Of a stretch of DNA of 16,039 bases, positions 1 to 7,142 are shown in pieces. Below the pieces are notes generated by a model that worked only from the letters and a program-made list of their open reading frames with translations, had not been told where the DNA came from and did not search any database. Made by a program: the position numbers and the translations under genes. The DNA is from Faecalicatena sp. (GTDB lineage Bacteria > Bacillota > Clostridia > Lachnospirales > Lachnospiraceae). The stretch spans positions 1 through 16,039 of the forward strand of contig VSNK01000117.1 in assembly GCA_009774255.1 (NCBI GenBank). The letters are read 5' to 3'. Positions within the stretch are counted from its first letter, which is position 1. The number at the start of each line of letters is the position of its first letter.

Positions 1-167
1 TTAATCATTTTGTAAGTAACCCGCTCTTTCGGCTTGTACGCTTCGGCTCTTTTGGCGATATTATCAAGCGGCACTTTGCCCTCACCCTCGCCAAACTCGA
101 CTTTTACGTTGATTACGCTGTCAGGTTTTTTGTGGGAAAGCATTACAACCGTCTCCACATGCGGCTT
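1..167 (-). pseudogene. RlmD-like C-terminal fragment, cut by window edge
   Basis: Read on the minus strand directly after the stop codon of the CPBP gene, the frame stays open to the window edge. It encodes HVETVVMLSHKKPDSVINV followed by an acidic and basic tail (VEFGEGEGKV, then an AEAYKPKERVTYKMI-type helix). HVETVV-LLS is the last strand of the RlmD/RumA 23S rRNA uracil methyltransferase fold, and the tail resembles the C-terminal extension seen on Lachnospiraceae RlmD-like proteins. No SAM-binding motifs, catalytic Cys or upstream methyltransferase domain are present, because an in-frame TGA (168-170) precedes it. The only ATG is at 143, with a weak GGAG about 11 bases upstream. I read it as a 3' remnant of a methyltransferase gene. 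A small gene starting at 143 is the alternative. Its own stop lies outside the window. Confidence 0.55.
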
Positions 168-1109
168 TCAACGGAACATATCTTTCGTTAGCCCTGAATC
201 TCCGGGATTCCCCGTCTGATCAGCGCCCTCCGGCTTTTCATCGATCCTCTGGATCAGCACGAACATAACCGCCCCCAGAAATGCACAGCCTACAACGGAA
301 ACCGCCAGCCGGATAAATGCGCTGCAGATCCAGTCCAGGAATCCGATCCTGGTCATAATGAGAGACGTCAGGTTTGCCGTCACGTGGAGCAGGATCGCTG
401 CCTTCAGGGAACCATATTTTTCACACACATAGGCCAGCAGCATGCCCAGCCCAAAGGCATAGATGAACTGAACCAGATTGCCGTGGCTGAATCCAAACAA
501 AATAGAAATACTGAGAGCCGCCGGTAAAAATTCCATCATCCCCCGGCATCTTTTGAACAGAAGCCCCCGGAAAAGCAGTTCCTCGGAAATAGGAATGATA
601 AAGCCGAGACAGATGACCTGAACCGGGAACGGCGGAGTATAAAAAACAGCCGAAGCATTTTGATAACTCGAGCTTGAAAATGCCAGATTGGTCATAATGA
701 TCAGTACATTCCCTCCGATACAGACCGAAATTCCCAATATCGCCGTCCAAATGTATTGATACGGCGGCGCTTTTTTATTGACCGGAAGATTTTGGATCTG
801 CTCCTGTTTTCTGTCTCTGCGGTACAGGACCGCCAGCACAGGGATCGTAAGCAGCGCTGCTGCCGCAAGCATCTGAACCTGATAACGTGCCGCCATATCC
901 AGCAATACTTTCTGCATCTGAACCGCAGCCTGCGCAAATTCTTCATTAGTCATGGAATCTGTCCATGTCACGGACTGCATCACCTCGGGCACGGACACAA
1001 TAATCAGCACCAGCGCCGCAAGCATAGCTCCGACAAATTCAATCCCCCAGTAGATCAGGAAAGGTCCAAACAGATACCAGAATTTATTTTTCCCCGGAGC
1101 TCTATTCAT
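168..1109 (-). CDS. CPBP family intramembrane glutamic protease (CAAX protease/bacteriocin-processing type)
   Basis: Predicted polytopic membrane protein of 313 aa in the CPBP/Abi (Rce1-like) family. All three family motifs are visible: EELLFRG (E176-E177, R181), FGFSH (F205, H209) and HVTAN (H242, N246), which form the membrane-embedded active site. Hydrophobic segments cover about residues 12-40, 78-96, 120-145, 162-180, 195-225 and 262-286. The C-terminal 25 residues are hydrophilic. The substrate is unknown: family members process prenylated proteins or peptides, or act in bacteriocin maturation and immunity, and no bacteriocin gene is seen here. The start overlaps the stop of the upstream alanyl-tRNA editing gene by 4 bases (ATGA), which indicates translational coupling in an argS-alaX-CPBP operon. 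No terminator is seen downstream, where the RlmD-like remnant follows at once. Confidence 0.9.
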   Translation of the reverse strand: MNRAPGKNKFWYLFGPFLIYWGIEFVGAMLAALVLIIVSVPEVMQSVTWTDSMTNEEFAQAAVQMQKVLLDMAARYQVQMLAAAALLTIPVLAVLYRRDRKQEQIQNLPVNKKAPPYQYIWTAILGISVCIGGNVLIIMTNLAFSSSSYQNASAVFYTPPFPVQVICLGFIIPISEELLFRGLLFKRCRGMMEFLPAALSISILFGFSHGNLVQFIYAFGLGMLLAYVCEKYGSLKAAILLHVTANLTSLIMTRIGFLDWICSAFIRLAVSVVGCAFLGAVMFVLIQRIDEKPEGADQTGNPGDSGLTKDMFR

Positions 1110-2491
1110 CTTTTCATCTCCTCGCTTTCTTCTAAATCCTTACGATCCGAGAAGGAACAGTATCTCTCGATCCACGCCTTCAGTTCTTCCTCTGTCCCTT
1201 TCAGGGAGCCCTGTACCATCTCCGGCTTTCCTCCGCCTCTGCCCGAAAAAGCGGCGTTCAGTTCTTTCACCAGCTTCCGAAGATCCACCCGGGTGCTCCC
1301 AATCACATAGCGGTAGCCATCCTCGTCATTTCCGCAGAATACGGCGCACAGATCATGCCCTCTTTCCAGCACCAAGTTCATCAGCAGCCTGGGGCTTTCT
1401 CCCTCCAGCCCGGAATCGAACACGCACACCGCCGCTCCCTGGCCGTCACTTTCTTTTGCCTTATATCGAAGCATTTCTCTCTGCTGCTCCGCCAGTTTTG
1501 CTCTCAACTGAGCGCATTCTTCCTTCAAATGCTCCACAGCCTCCGCCACTTCGTCCTCTTTCGCGCAGAGTGCTGCGGAAATCTGCTTCACGGATGCAGC
1601 TTTCCTGTTATAATCGGCAAGGGCGCGGAATCCGCAGAGCATCGTAATGCGAGCGCCGCCCTTGTACCGCTGCACATTGGTTAGCTTGATGACACCGATC
1701 TCCCCGGTCTTCGCCACGTGGGGGGCACAGCAGGCGCAGACGTCATAGCCCGGAATTGTCACAATACGGACCTGTCCCTCAATCTCTATTTTACTGCGGT
1801 ATTCCAGATCGGAAAGCTCCTTTTGGGACGGATAAGAGACCAGAATATCCAGATTTTGCGCCACCGCCTCATTTGCCCGCAGTTCGATCTCACGCAGCTC
1901 TTCCTTCGTGATCTCACCGTTAAAGTCCATGGTACAATCCGTGCTGCCCAGATGGAAGCCCACATTGTCATAACCAAACCGCCCGTGTACCAGCCCTGAT
2001 ACGATATGCTCCCCGGTATGCTGCTGCATTTTCATAAAACGCTCCTGCCAGTCAATATGCCCTGATACAAGGCTCCCGACCGAAACAGGCCGATCCGCCA
2101 TATGCAGAATCTTCCCGTCACGCTCCTGCACATCCAGAACCCGAATTCCGACCACAGCCATTCGCGACACCTCCCGACTCACCGAAACCTCAGGCCTTAC
2201 CGCAACCTCAGGGCTTCCCGGAAACTCGGTCCTTTCCGAAATCTCTGTTCTTCCCGAAATCTCTGTCCTTCCCGAAATCTCGGTCCTTCCCGAAATCTCG
2301 GTCCTCTCCGGAGTGCCAGCTTCCGGCAGACTCTCCAGCCATCCTGTATCCGCATACTGACCTCCCCCTTCCGGGAAAAACGCGGTTCGGTCAAGCACGA
2401 TCCGGCACTGCTCTCCTTCCGGGATACATTCCAGCACTTTGGCCGTAAATGTCCGCATATGGCTGTCTTCATAGAATAGCTTTTCTGTCAT
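1106..2491 (-). CDS. Alanyl-tRNA editing protein (AlaX-L type, with DHHA1 domain)
   Basis: Freestanding trans-editing protein of 461 aa, related to the editing half of alanyl-tRNA synthetase; the family hydrolyses Ser- or Gly-mischarged tRNA-Ala. An N-terminal strand carries FFPEGGGQYADTG (residues 38-50). The zinc-binding editing core has HTGEH (H158, H162) and CCAPH (C254, H258). A coiled-coil-like stretch follows at about 300-345, then a DHHA1 domain ending in FSGRGGGKPEMVQGS (415-429), so the protein is the long form. Between GGGQ and the editing core lies an extra loop of roughly 50 residues made of hexapeptide repeats (see the repeat entry). The start is 9 bases after the argS stop, with AGGA close to the ATG and GGAAAGG further up inside the argS end. 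The gene is in an operon with argS upstream and overlaps the CPBP gene downstream. The family call is secure; substrate specificity is inferred. Confidence 0.9.
   Translation of the reverse strand: MTEKLFYEDSHMRTFTAKVLECIPEGEQCRIVLDRTAFFPEGGGQYADTGWLESLPEAGTPERTEISGRTEISGRTEISGRTEISERTEFPGSPEVAVRPEVSVSREVSRMAVVGIRVLDVQERDGKILHMADRPVSVGSLVSGHIDWQERFMKMQQHTGEHIVSGLVHGRFGYDNVGFHLGSTDCTMDFNGEITKEELREIELRANEAVAQNLDILVSYPSQKELSDLEYRSKIEIEGQVRIVTIPGYDVCACCAPHVAKTGEIGVIKLTNVQRYKGGARITMLCGFRALADYNRKAASVKQISAALCAKEDEVAEAVEHLKEECAQLRAKLAEQQREMLRYKAKESDGQGAAVCVFDSGLEGESPRLLMNLVLERGHDLCAVFCGNDEDGYRYVIGSTRVDLRKLVKELNAAFSGRGGGKPEMVQGSLKGTEEELKAWIERYCSFSDRKDLEESEEMKR
2163..2306 (-). repeat. In-frame 18-bp tandem repeat array inside the AlaX-like gene
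   Basis: Eight consecutive 18-base units on the plus strand. The five at 2217-2306 are close copies of CCCGAAATCTCGGTCCTT; the three at 2163-2216 are progressively degraded. On the coding strand they give hexapeptides of the type GRTEIS, three of them identical or nearly so, grading into ERTEFP, GSPEVA, VRPEVS and SREVSR. The unit length is a multiple of three, so gain or loss of copies keeps the frame. The array falls in a surface loop between the GGGQ strand and the zinc site. Confidence 0.9.
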
Positions 2492-2500
2492 TCCTGTTAT

Positions 2501-4267
2501 TTACATCCTTTCCGGCGCCTCAAATCCCAGAAGGTCAATGCAGACCTCCAGCACCTCTTTGGTAAGCTTCAGCAGAGCGATATAGCCCGCTTTCCTGCCC
2601 TCATCCTCCTCCGCCAGGATTCTGGTCTCATGGTAAAATTTATTAAACGCATTTGCCACATCATAGATATATGCACACATCTTATGAGGCGCGATTTCTT
2701 CATATACGGTTTCGAACATCTCATTGAATTTTGCCGTCTCCAGCATCAGCGCCTTCTCAGAGCCGCCGCATGGCTCCTGGATGCGCAGCGCATCCGCCGC
2801 GCCGCCGTTTTCCTGATATTTATTCAGGATAGACTTGATGCGGACAATGGTGTACAAGATATAGGGCCCCGTATTTCCCTCAAAAGAGGTAAATCTGTCC
2901 ACGTCAAATATATAATCCTTAGAGGCCTGATTGGACAGATCTCCATACTTGACGGCCGCAAGCCCGACGATCTGTGCCGTAGCTTCCGCCTCGTCCTCGG
3001 TGACCGTCCGGTTGTCCATTATCTTCTTCATCATCTCTTCCGTGATTTCACGGAGCAGATTTTCCAGGCGCATCACGCCGCCCTCTCTTGTCTTAAACGG
3101 CTTTCCGTCCTTTCCGTTCATCGTGCCGAACCCTAAGTACTTCAGCTCCACCTCCGGGCGGACGATCCCCGTCTTCTTCGCGCAGCGGAACACCTGCACG
3201 AAATGCAGTTCCTGCCGTTTGTCCACAACATAGATGATCTGATCCGGTCTGTAAAGGCTTTCCCGCTCGATCAGCGTTGCCAGATCCGTGGTGTCATATA
3301 AGGCTGCGCCGTCTGATTTTAGGATCATACAGGGCGGTACGGCCTTGTTGTCGTCCTCTTCTGCCACGTCCACCACCAGGGCACCGTCATCATAGTGTGC
3401 AAAGCCCTTTTCCTTCAGCATCTCCACCATATCCGGAATATACTTCTGAACGTCTGCTTCCCCCTTCCAGAGGTCAAAATCCACGTTAAGGACCTGATAA
3501 TTTTTCTTCAGATCCGCCACGGACACGTTCATGATGTGCTTCCAGACCGCACGGTAGCCCCGGCGTCCGTTCTGCAGCTCATAGGTAGCCTGCAGAGCCT
3601 TTTCCCGGTACTCCTCATGCTCCTTGGCATAGGCGCTGGCCGCAGGATAGATTTCCTCCAGCTCTCCGATGGTAAATGGTGCTTCCTCAGGATACTCTCC
3701 CTCATAATCTTCTATAAAATAAGGCAGCTCCGGTTTCCGCTTTTCCAGCTCGGTGATGATCAGCCCCATCTGATATCCCCAGTCTCCCAGGTGGATATCC
3801 CCGGTCACCTTGTTGCCCTTGAACCGGACGATCCGCTTCACACTCTCACCGATGATCGCGGAACGAAGATGTCCGACATGGAGGGGCTTCGCCACATTTG
3901 GCCCGCCGTAATCGATCATAATCGTCTTCGGTTCCTTCTCCTGTTCCACGCCCAGGTTCCCAGCCTCTGCCATTTCATTCAGAAATCCTGCCACAAACGC
4001 TGGTTTCAGCTTCAGATTGATAAAACCGGGCTTCACTGCTTCCGCAGAGGAAAAGCATGCGCTCTCCCGCAGATACTCTGTCACGTCTTCTGCAATCATA
4101 ATAGGCGCTTTCTTATAGGCTTTGGCTGCCGCCATCGCCCCGTTACACTGATATTCACATAAATCCGGCCGGTTCGACAATGTTACCTTCGCATAAGACT
4201 CCTCATATCCCGCCGCCTTGAACGCCTGTTCCATCTCCGTTGTTATAAGCATCAGCAATGTTTTCAC
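2501..4267 (-). CDS. argS: Arginine--tRNA ligase
   Basis: Class I arginyl-tRNA synthetase, which charges tRNA-Arg in the cytoplasm. Residue numbers count from the more upstream GTG at 4276. An N-terminal additional domain (about 1-95, with LSNRPDLCEYQCNGAM) recognises the tRNA elbow. The catalytic core contains YGGPNVAKPLHVGHLRS with the HIGH-type motif HVGH (133-136) and GDWG (164-167). GKPFKTREGG (391-400) takes the place of the KMSKS loop, as is usual for bacterial ArgRS. The DALR anticodon-binding domain fills the C-terminus (about 465-591). I place the start at the GTG at 4267 (588 aa, MKTLLMLI): GGAGAG lies 8 bases before it, whereas the GTG at 4276 has that motif only 0-1 base upstream. 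A good sigma-A promoter lies 57 bases further up. It is the first gene of the operon with the alaX-like and CPBP genes. Confidence 0.97.
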   Translation of the reverse strand: MKTLLMLITTEMEQAFKAAGYEESYAKVTLSNRPDLCEYQCNGAMAAAKAYKKAPIMIAEDVTEYLRESACFSSAEAVKPGFINLKLKPAFVAGFLNEMAEAGNLGVEQEKEPKTIMIDYGGPNVAKPLHVGHLRSAIIGESVKRIVRFKGNKVTGDIHLGDWGYQMGLIITELEKRKPELPYFIEDYEGEYPEEAPFTIGELEEIYPAASAYAKEHEEYREKALQATYELQNGRRGYRAVWKHIMNVSVADLKKNYQVLNVDFDLWKGEADVQKYIPDMVEMLKEKGFAHYDDGALVVDVAEEDDNKAVPPCMILKSDGAALYDTTDLATLIERESLYRPDQIIYVVDKRQELHFVQVFRCAKKTGIVRPEVELKYLGFGTMNGKDGKPFKTREGGVMRLENLLREITEEMMKKIMDNRTVTEDEAEATAQIVGLAAVKYGDLSNQASKDYIFDVDRFTSFEGNTGPYILYTIVRIKSILNKYQENGGAADALRIQEPCGGSEKALMLETAKFNEMFETVYEEIAPHKMCAYIYDVANAFNKFYHETRILAEEDEGRKAGYIALLKLTKEVLEVCIDLLGFEAPERM

Positions 4268-4323
4268 GTTATTCACTCTCCATCAATCAATTTAAATTCC
4301 ATTCCTATCTCTTGTCTTTTGAC

Positions 4324-4352
4324 ATTTTAACACCTATCCCACTTTCTAGCAA
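4324..4352 (-). promoter_or_regulatory. argS operon promoter
   Basis: On the minus strand TTGCTA (4347-4352), a 17-base spacer, then TAAAAT (4324-4329) form a near-consensus sigma-A promoter ending about 57 bases before the preferred argS start. No T-box was recognised in the short leader, which is too brief for one. Confidence 0.75.
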
Positions 4353-4415
4353 GTATTCTGTCTCCGAAATGATACGTTAAACACACTTTCTTCACAGTAT
4401 TTCCCCAAAAAAAGA

Positions 4416-4444
4416 TTGCTTTTTTGGAAGTTGTCCGTTATAAT
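4416..4444 (+). promoter_or_regulatory. Promoter of the DUF5688 gene
   Basis: TTGCTT (4416-4421), a 17-base spacer and a perfect TATAAT (4439-4444) on the plus strand. It is divergent from the argS promoter, 64 bases apart. The predicted leader of about 94 nt holds a small hairpin, GGCAC with GTGCC (4479-4495), then the AAAGGAG ribosome binding site at 4534-4540. Confidence 0.75.
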
Positions 4445-4544
4445 CGAGTACATAATATTTTTTCAAATCAATTTTCTGGGCACGATTTCAGTGCCGGCTT
4501 TCACATTTTAATTTTCAGATGGATGCGCAGAAGAAAGGAGAAAA

Positions 4545-5477
4545 ATGAAATATCACGAGTTTGTATGCGCTATAGAAAAAAGAATGAATCAAAAGCTTGA
4601 GGGAGGTGTTACGGCCAGAGAGTATACTGCGATCAAAAATAACGGCAAAATAAAAAGAGGATTGCTCATCGAAACTCCGGGAGTCAATATTTCCCCAACC
4701 ATTTATCTGGAGGAATACTATCAACGCTCTCTGGATGGCGAATCGATCGACGAGCTTGTGCAGGATATCCTGAATTTTTACGGCATTGTAAAGTGTAAAA
4801 AATCCTGGGATACAACCGAGATCGAATGCTACGATTCCATACGGGATAAAATTGTATTTAAGCTGATACATACGGAGAAGAACCATGAACTGCTCCGGAA
4901 AATCCCCCACATAGATCTGCTGGACCTGAGCATCGTATTTTATGCCCTTCTGGATCTGAACAGCCAGGGAACCGCTACTATGACAATAGGAAATGAGCAT
5001 ATGAAGTGCTGGGATGTGACGAAGGAAGAACTGTTTGCACTGGCCCGCAGCAATGTAAAAAGCCTGCTTCCGGCTGAATTGTTCACAATACGGCAGGCCG
5101 TAGAGGAGGTTCTCCGTTCCGTTCCCGGTGAAAAGAAAAATCTGCTCAAGGACTGTCTGCATGAGAGAGATGATTTTATGTATGTGCTTTCCAATCCGAT
5201 CCGCAGCTTCGGCGCCGCATGTATCGCCTATCCGGATGTATTGGACATGGCAGGCCGCATCCTGGGTGAGGACTATTATGTGCTTCCAAGCAGCGTCCAC
5301 GAGGTCGTGCTGGTGCCTGTATCAAAGGGGATGGCGCCGGACGAAATGAATGCCATGGTGGCGGAGATTAATGAGACCCAGGTAGAAGAAGAAGAGATTC
5401 TAAGCAATCATGCATATCTCTATAACAGAGGAGCCAGAACGCTGATCAGTTACAGTTCACTGGCCAGCGAACTGTAA
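4545..5477 (+). CDS. DUF5688 family protein, function unknown
   Basis: Soluble protein of 310 aa with no signal peptide or membrane segment. I recognise it as DUF5688, a family common in Lachnospiraceae and often multicopy there, from the N-terminal MKYHEFVCAIEKRM-type start, the ITVEEYYQRSLDG-like region (here NISPTIYLEEYYQRSLDG, about 49-66), and the C-terminal YYVLPSSVHEVVLVPVSKG (about 245-263). An acidic run ETQVEEEEI (about 278-286) and a short tail follow. No catalytic motif can be assigned. The ATG is preceded by AAAGGAG with 4-base spacing and by a consensus promoter, so it is transcribed alone, divergently from argS. The last 11 codons and the TAA lie inside a dispersed repeat (5443-5592), so the natural C-terminus may have been replaced or extended by the insertion. 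Confidence 0.85.
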   Translation: MKYHEFVCAIEKRMNQKLEGGVTAREYTAIKNNGKIKRGLLIETPGVNISPTIYLEEYYQRSLDGESIDELVQDILNFYGIVKCKKSWDTTEIECYDSIRDKIVFKLIHTEKNHELLRKIPHIDLLDLSIVFYALLDLNSQGTATMTIGNEHMKCWDVTKEELFALARSNVKSLLPAELFTIRQAVEEVLRSVPGEKKNLLKDCLHERDDFMYVLSNPIRSFGAACIAYPDVLDMAGRILGEDYYVLPSSVHEVVLVPVSKGMAPDEMNAMVAEINETQVEEEEILSNHAYLYNRGARTLISYSSLASEL

Positions 5478-5592
5478 CGCATCCAGCCCATTGAAAAATC
5501 GCCTTCGGCGAGGGGCTGGCTGCCTGAAACCGCAGCTTTATCGGCCGGATGCCTTGCAGCGGAGTGCAAGGCACCGTGAATAGTAACGATCA
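5443..5592 (+). repeat. Structured dispersed repeat, copy C1
   Basis: About 150 bases closely matching the minus strand of 10163-10351. The ends are inverted repeats: GATCAGTTACAGTTCAC at the left, and GTGAATAGTAACGATC at the right. Inside are three stems. ACAGTTC (5453-5459) pairs with GAACTGT (5469-5475). GCATCCAGCCC pairs with GGGCTGGCTGC, with TCGCC/GGCGA nested inside it. GCCTTGCA (5551-5558) pairs perfectly with TGCAAGGC (5565-5572). There is no T-run after any stem, so it is not an ordinary terminator. It overlaps the last codons of the DUF5688 gene. Confidence 0.85.
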
Positions 5593-5624
5593 TGCGGAAC
5601 TCTATCAATTTCTAAAATTAACTC

Positions 5625-5653
5625 TTTACATTTTCCGTAATTTGTGTTAATAT
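5625..5653 (+). promoter_or_regulatory. tRNA-Arg promoter
   Basis: TTTACA (5625-5630), a 17-base spacer and TAATAT (5648-5653), 49 bases before the tRNA. The predicted start at about 5660 coincides with a perfect 12-bp hairpin (ATGCATTCCAGA at 5659-5670, pairing with 5684-5695), which would form the 5' leader removed by RNase P. Confidence 0.75.
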
Positions 5654-5702
5654 TACTAATGCATTCCAGAGAGTTGCTTCCTTTCTGGAATGCATGGAAT
5701 AC

Positions 5703-5774
5703 ACGTCTGTAGCTCAGTGGATAGAGCACTGCCCTCCGGAGGCAGGTGCGGCGGTTCGATCCCGCCCAGACGTG
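5703..5774 (+). tRNA. tRNA-Arg (anticodon CCG)
   Basis: Complete cloverleaf. Acceptor ACGTCTG (5703-5709) pairs with CAGACGT (5767-5773), with discriminator G. The D-stem is GCTC/GAGC. The anticodon stem CTGCC/GGCAG encloses loop CTCCGGA, so the anticodon is CCG, reading the Arg codon CGG. The variable loop is GTGC, and the T-stem GGCGG/CCGCC carries loop TTCGATC. The 3' CCA is not encoded. A run of six T follows immediately. Confidence 0.97.
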
Positions 5775-5829
5775 CTTTTTTGTGCCTGTTTAAAACAGCC
5801 TATGCGACTTCACTTGCAATAGGCTGTTT

Positions 5830-5900
5830 AGGAGTTGTAGAAAAATAAGTGACACATCCTGCGCAATCTGTATCACTTATTTTTCTACAACTCCTTTTTT
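5830..5900 (+). terminator. Very long terminator-like hairpin downstream of tRNA-Arg
   Basis: A perfect 23-bp stem (5830-5852 with 5873-5895) encloses a loop of about 20 bases and is followed by TTTTT. It is preceded directly by a second hairpin with an 11-bp stem, AAACAGCCTAT (5793-5803) with 5819-5829. The T-tract makes it a plus-strand terminator candidate for the tRNA transcript. The stem is far longer than a terminator needs, and a small hairpin RNA or element remnant is possible. Confidence 0.6.
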
Positions 5901-5941
5901 AGCTACCGGACTCTGATGAGCCAGTGGCCTGTAACATATAT

Positions 5942-6101
5942 GATTCGACCGTCAAAAGTCCATTTTCATTGCTGAGATAATTTTTCGAAGATTCGTGCCA
6001 CAATATATGGAGGCAATGTGGTGCATTGTTGACATATATTGTGGCATGGAGATTCGGAAAATTAGCCGGCAAGGGAAATGAGAGCTTTTGACGGGCGAAT
6101 C
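5942..6101. mobile_element. Palindromic MITE-like element, copy A
   Basis: A 160-base near-palindrome with arms of about 66 bases. It starts GATTCGACCGTCAAAAG and ends with the inverted CTTTTGACGGGCGAATC. The centre is GCCACAATATATG pairing with CATATATTGTGGC. It is flanked by a 6-base direct duplication, ATATAT, at 5936-5941 and 6102-6107. It has no coding capacity. A second copy, inverted and enlarged, lies at 11892-12422 with a different duplication. The right flank ends 3 bases before the nfo stop codon. Confidence 0.88.
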
Positions 6102-6110
6102 ATATATGAT

Positions 6111-7016
6111 TCAGGCAGCTCCATTCCGAATCTTCTCCTGCAATTCAGGATCAAATTTCCCATTCCGCAGCATTTCAATCTCGTATTTATATGGCGCATA
6201 AGATTTCTTTTCATTTTCCGGGTCCGGGATATACGGCGTCTCCAGGATTTTCGGGACATCTTCAAAATCCGGATGATGCACGATGTAATTCAGAGCCTCA
6301 AAGCCGATCTCTCCAAATCCAATATTGGCATGTCGGTCCTTGGCGGCGCCAGGTACATTTTTGCTGTCGTTGATATGAAATACGGCAATCTGATCTTTTC
6401 CCAAGATCCGGTCAAATTCATCGATCACATCATCAAAATGATGGATGATATCATATCCGCCGTCGCTTGTATGGCAGGTGTCAAAGCATACCCGAAGCTT
6501 CTCATTGTATACCACCCCGTCATAGATGCGCGAGAGCTCCTCAAATGTACGGCCCACTTCGGATCCCTTGCCCGCCATCGTCTCCAATGCGACGCAGCAG
6601 TCCGTATCCCCGGTCAGGACCTCGTTCAGCCCTTTGATGATCTGCGCGATCCCGGCCTCTGCCCCTTCCCCGACATGAGCTCCCGGATGCAGGATCAATA
6701 TATGACTTTTGCACGCAACGGTCCGCTGAAGCTCCTTCTCCAGAAATTCCACGCCCAGCCGGAAAGTCTCCGGCTTTACGGTATTCCCCAGGTTGATAAT
6801 ATAAGGAGCATGGACGATAATCTCCTCGATACCATGCTCTCTCATATACTGCCAGGCCGGCTCGATATTCAGCTCTTCCAGCTCCTTCCTACGGGTATTC
6901 TGAGGTGCGCCGGTGTAGAACATAAATGTATTTGCGCGGTAAGAAACCGCCTCCTTCGCGGAGCCGAGCAGCATCTCTCTGCCGCTCATGCCCACATGGG
7001 AACCAATTTTTAACAT
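6111..7016 (-). CDS. nfo: Endonuclease IV (AP endonuclease)
   Basis: Metal-dependent AP endonuclease of 301 aa for base-excision repair; the family cuts 5' to abasic sites and removes 3' blocks. It is an AP_endonuc_2 TIM barrel. The tri-zinc ligands can be placed at H69 (VHAPY), H110 (LHPGAH), E145 (ALETM), D179 and H182 (CFDTCHTSDGGYD), H214 (FHINDSK), D227 and H229 (KDRHANIG) and E259 (LETP), a complete set. The start MLKIGSHVG at 7016 is chosen because family homology begins there; GGAAG lies just upstream and GGGGAT further up. It follows efp on the same strand after 126 bases. A perfect 9-bp hairpin (7075-7099, GGATAGCGC arms, no T-run) sits in that gap. The stop abuts MITE copy A. Confidence 0.96.
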   Translation of the reverse strand: MLKIGSHVGMSGREMLLGSAKEAVSYRANTFMFYTGAPQNTRRKELEELNIEPAWQYMREHGIEEIIVHAPYIINLGNTVKPETFRLGVEFLEKELQRTVACKSHILILHPGAHVGEGAEAGIAQIIKGLNEVLTGDTDCCVALETMAGKGSEVGRTFEELSRIYDGVVYNEKLRVCFDTCHTSDGGYDIIHHFDDVIDEFDRILGKDQIAVFHINDSKNVPGAAKDRHANIGFGEIGFEALNYIVHHPDFEDVPKILETPYIPDPENEKKSYAPYKYEIEMLRNGKFDPELQEKIRNGAA

Positions 7017-7142
7017 ATCTTCCGTATCCCCTTTATCCCCTGCCGATTGCTTTTGCAGACTATACGTTTCGCACGGATAGCGCAATAAATGCGCTATCCC
7101 GTCCTGAGCAGTGACCCTCTGTCTTCTCCGCAGTTCCTGTCA

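Noticed and set aside
2163..2306. Possible CRISPR-like direct repeats
   Set aside because: Units are contiguous 18-mers without spacers and stay in frame within the AlaX-like gene.
4515..5300. Open frame opposite the DUF5688 gene
   Set aside because: The plus-strand gene has a consensus promoter and ribosome binding site and recognisable family sequence; the antisense frame has neither.
7075..7099. Hairpin GGATAGCGC/GCGCTATCC between efp and nfo as an efp terminator
   Set aside because: No T-run on the minus strand after the stem; kept only as a note under nfo.
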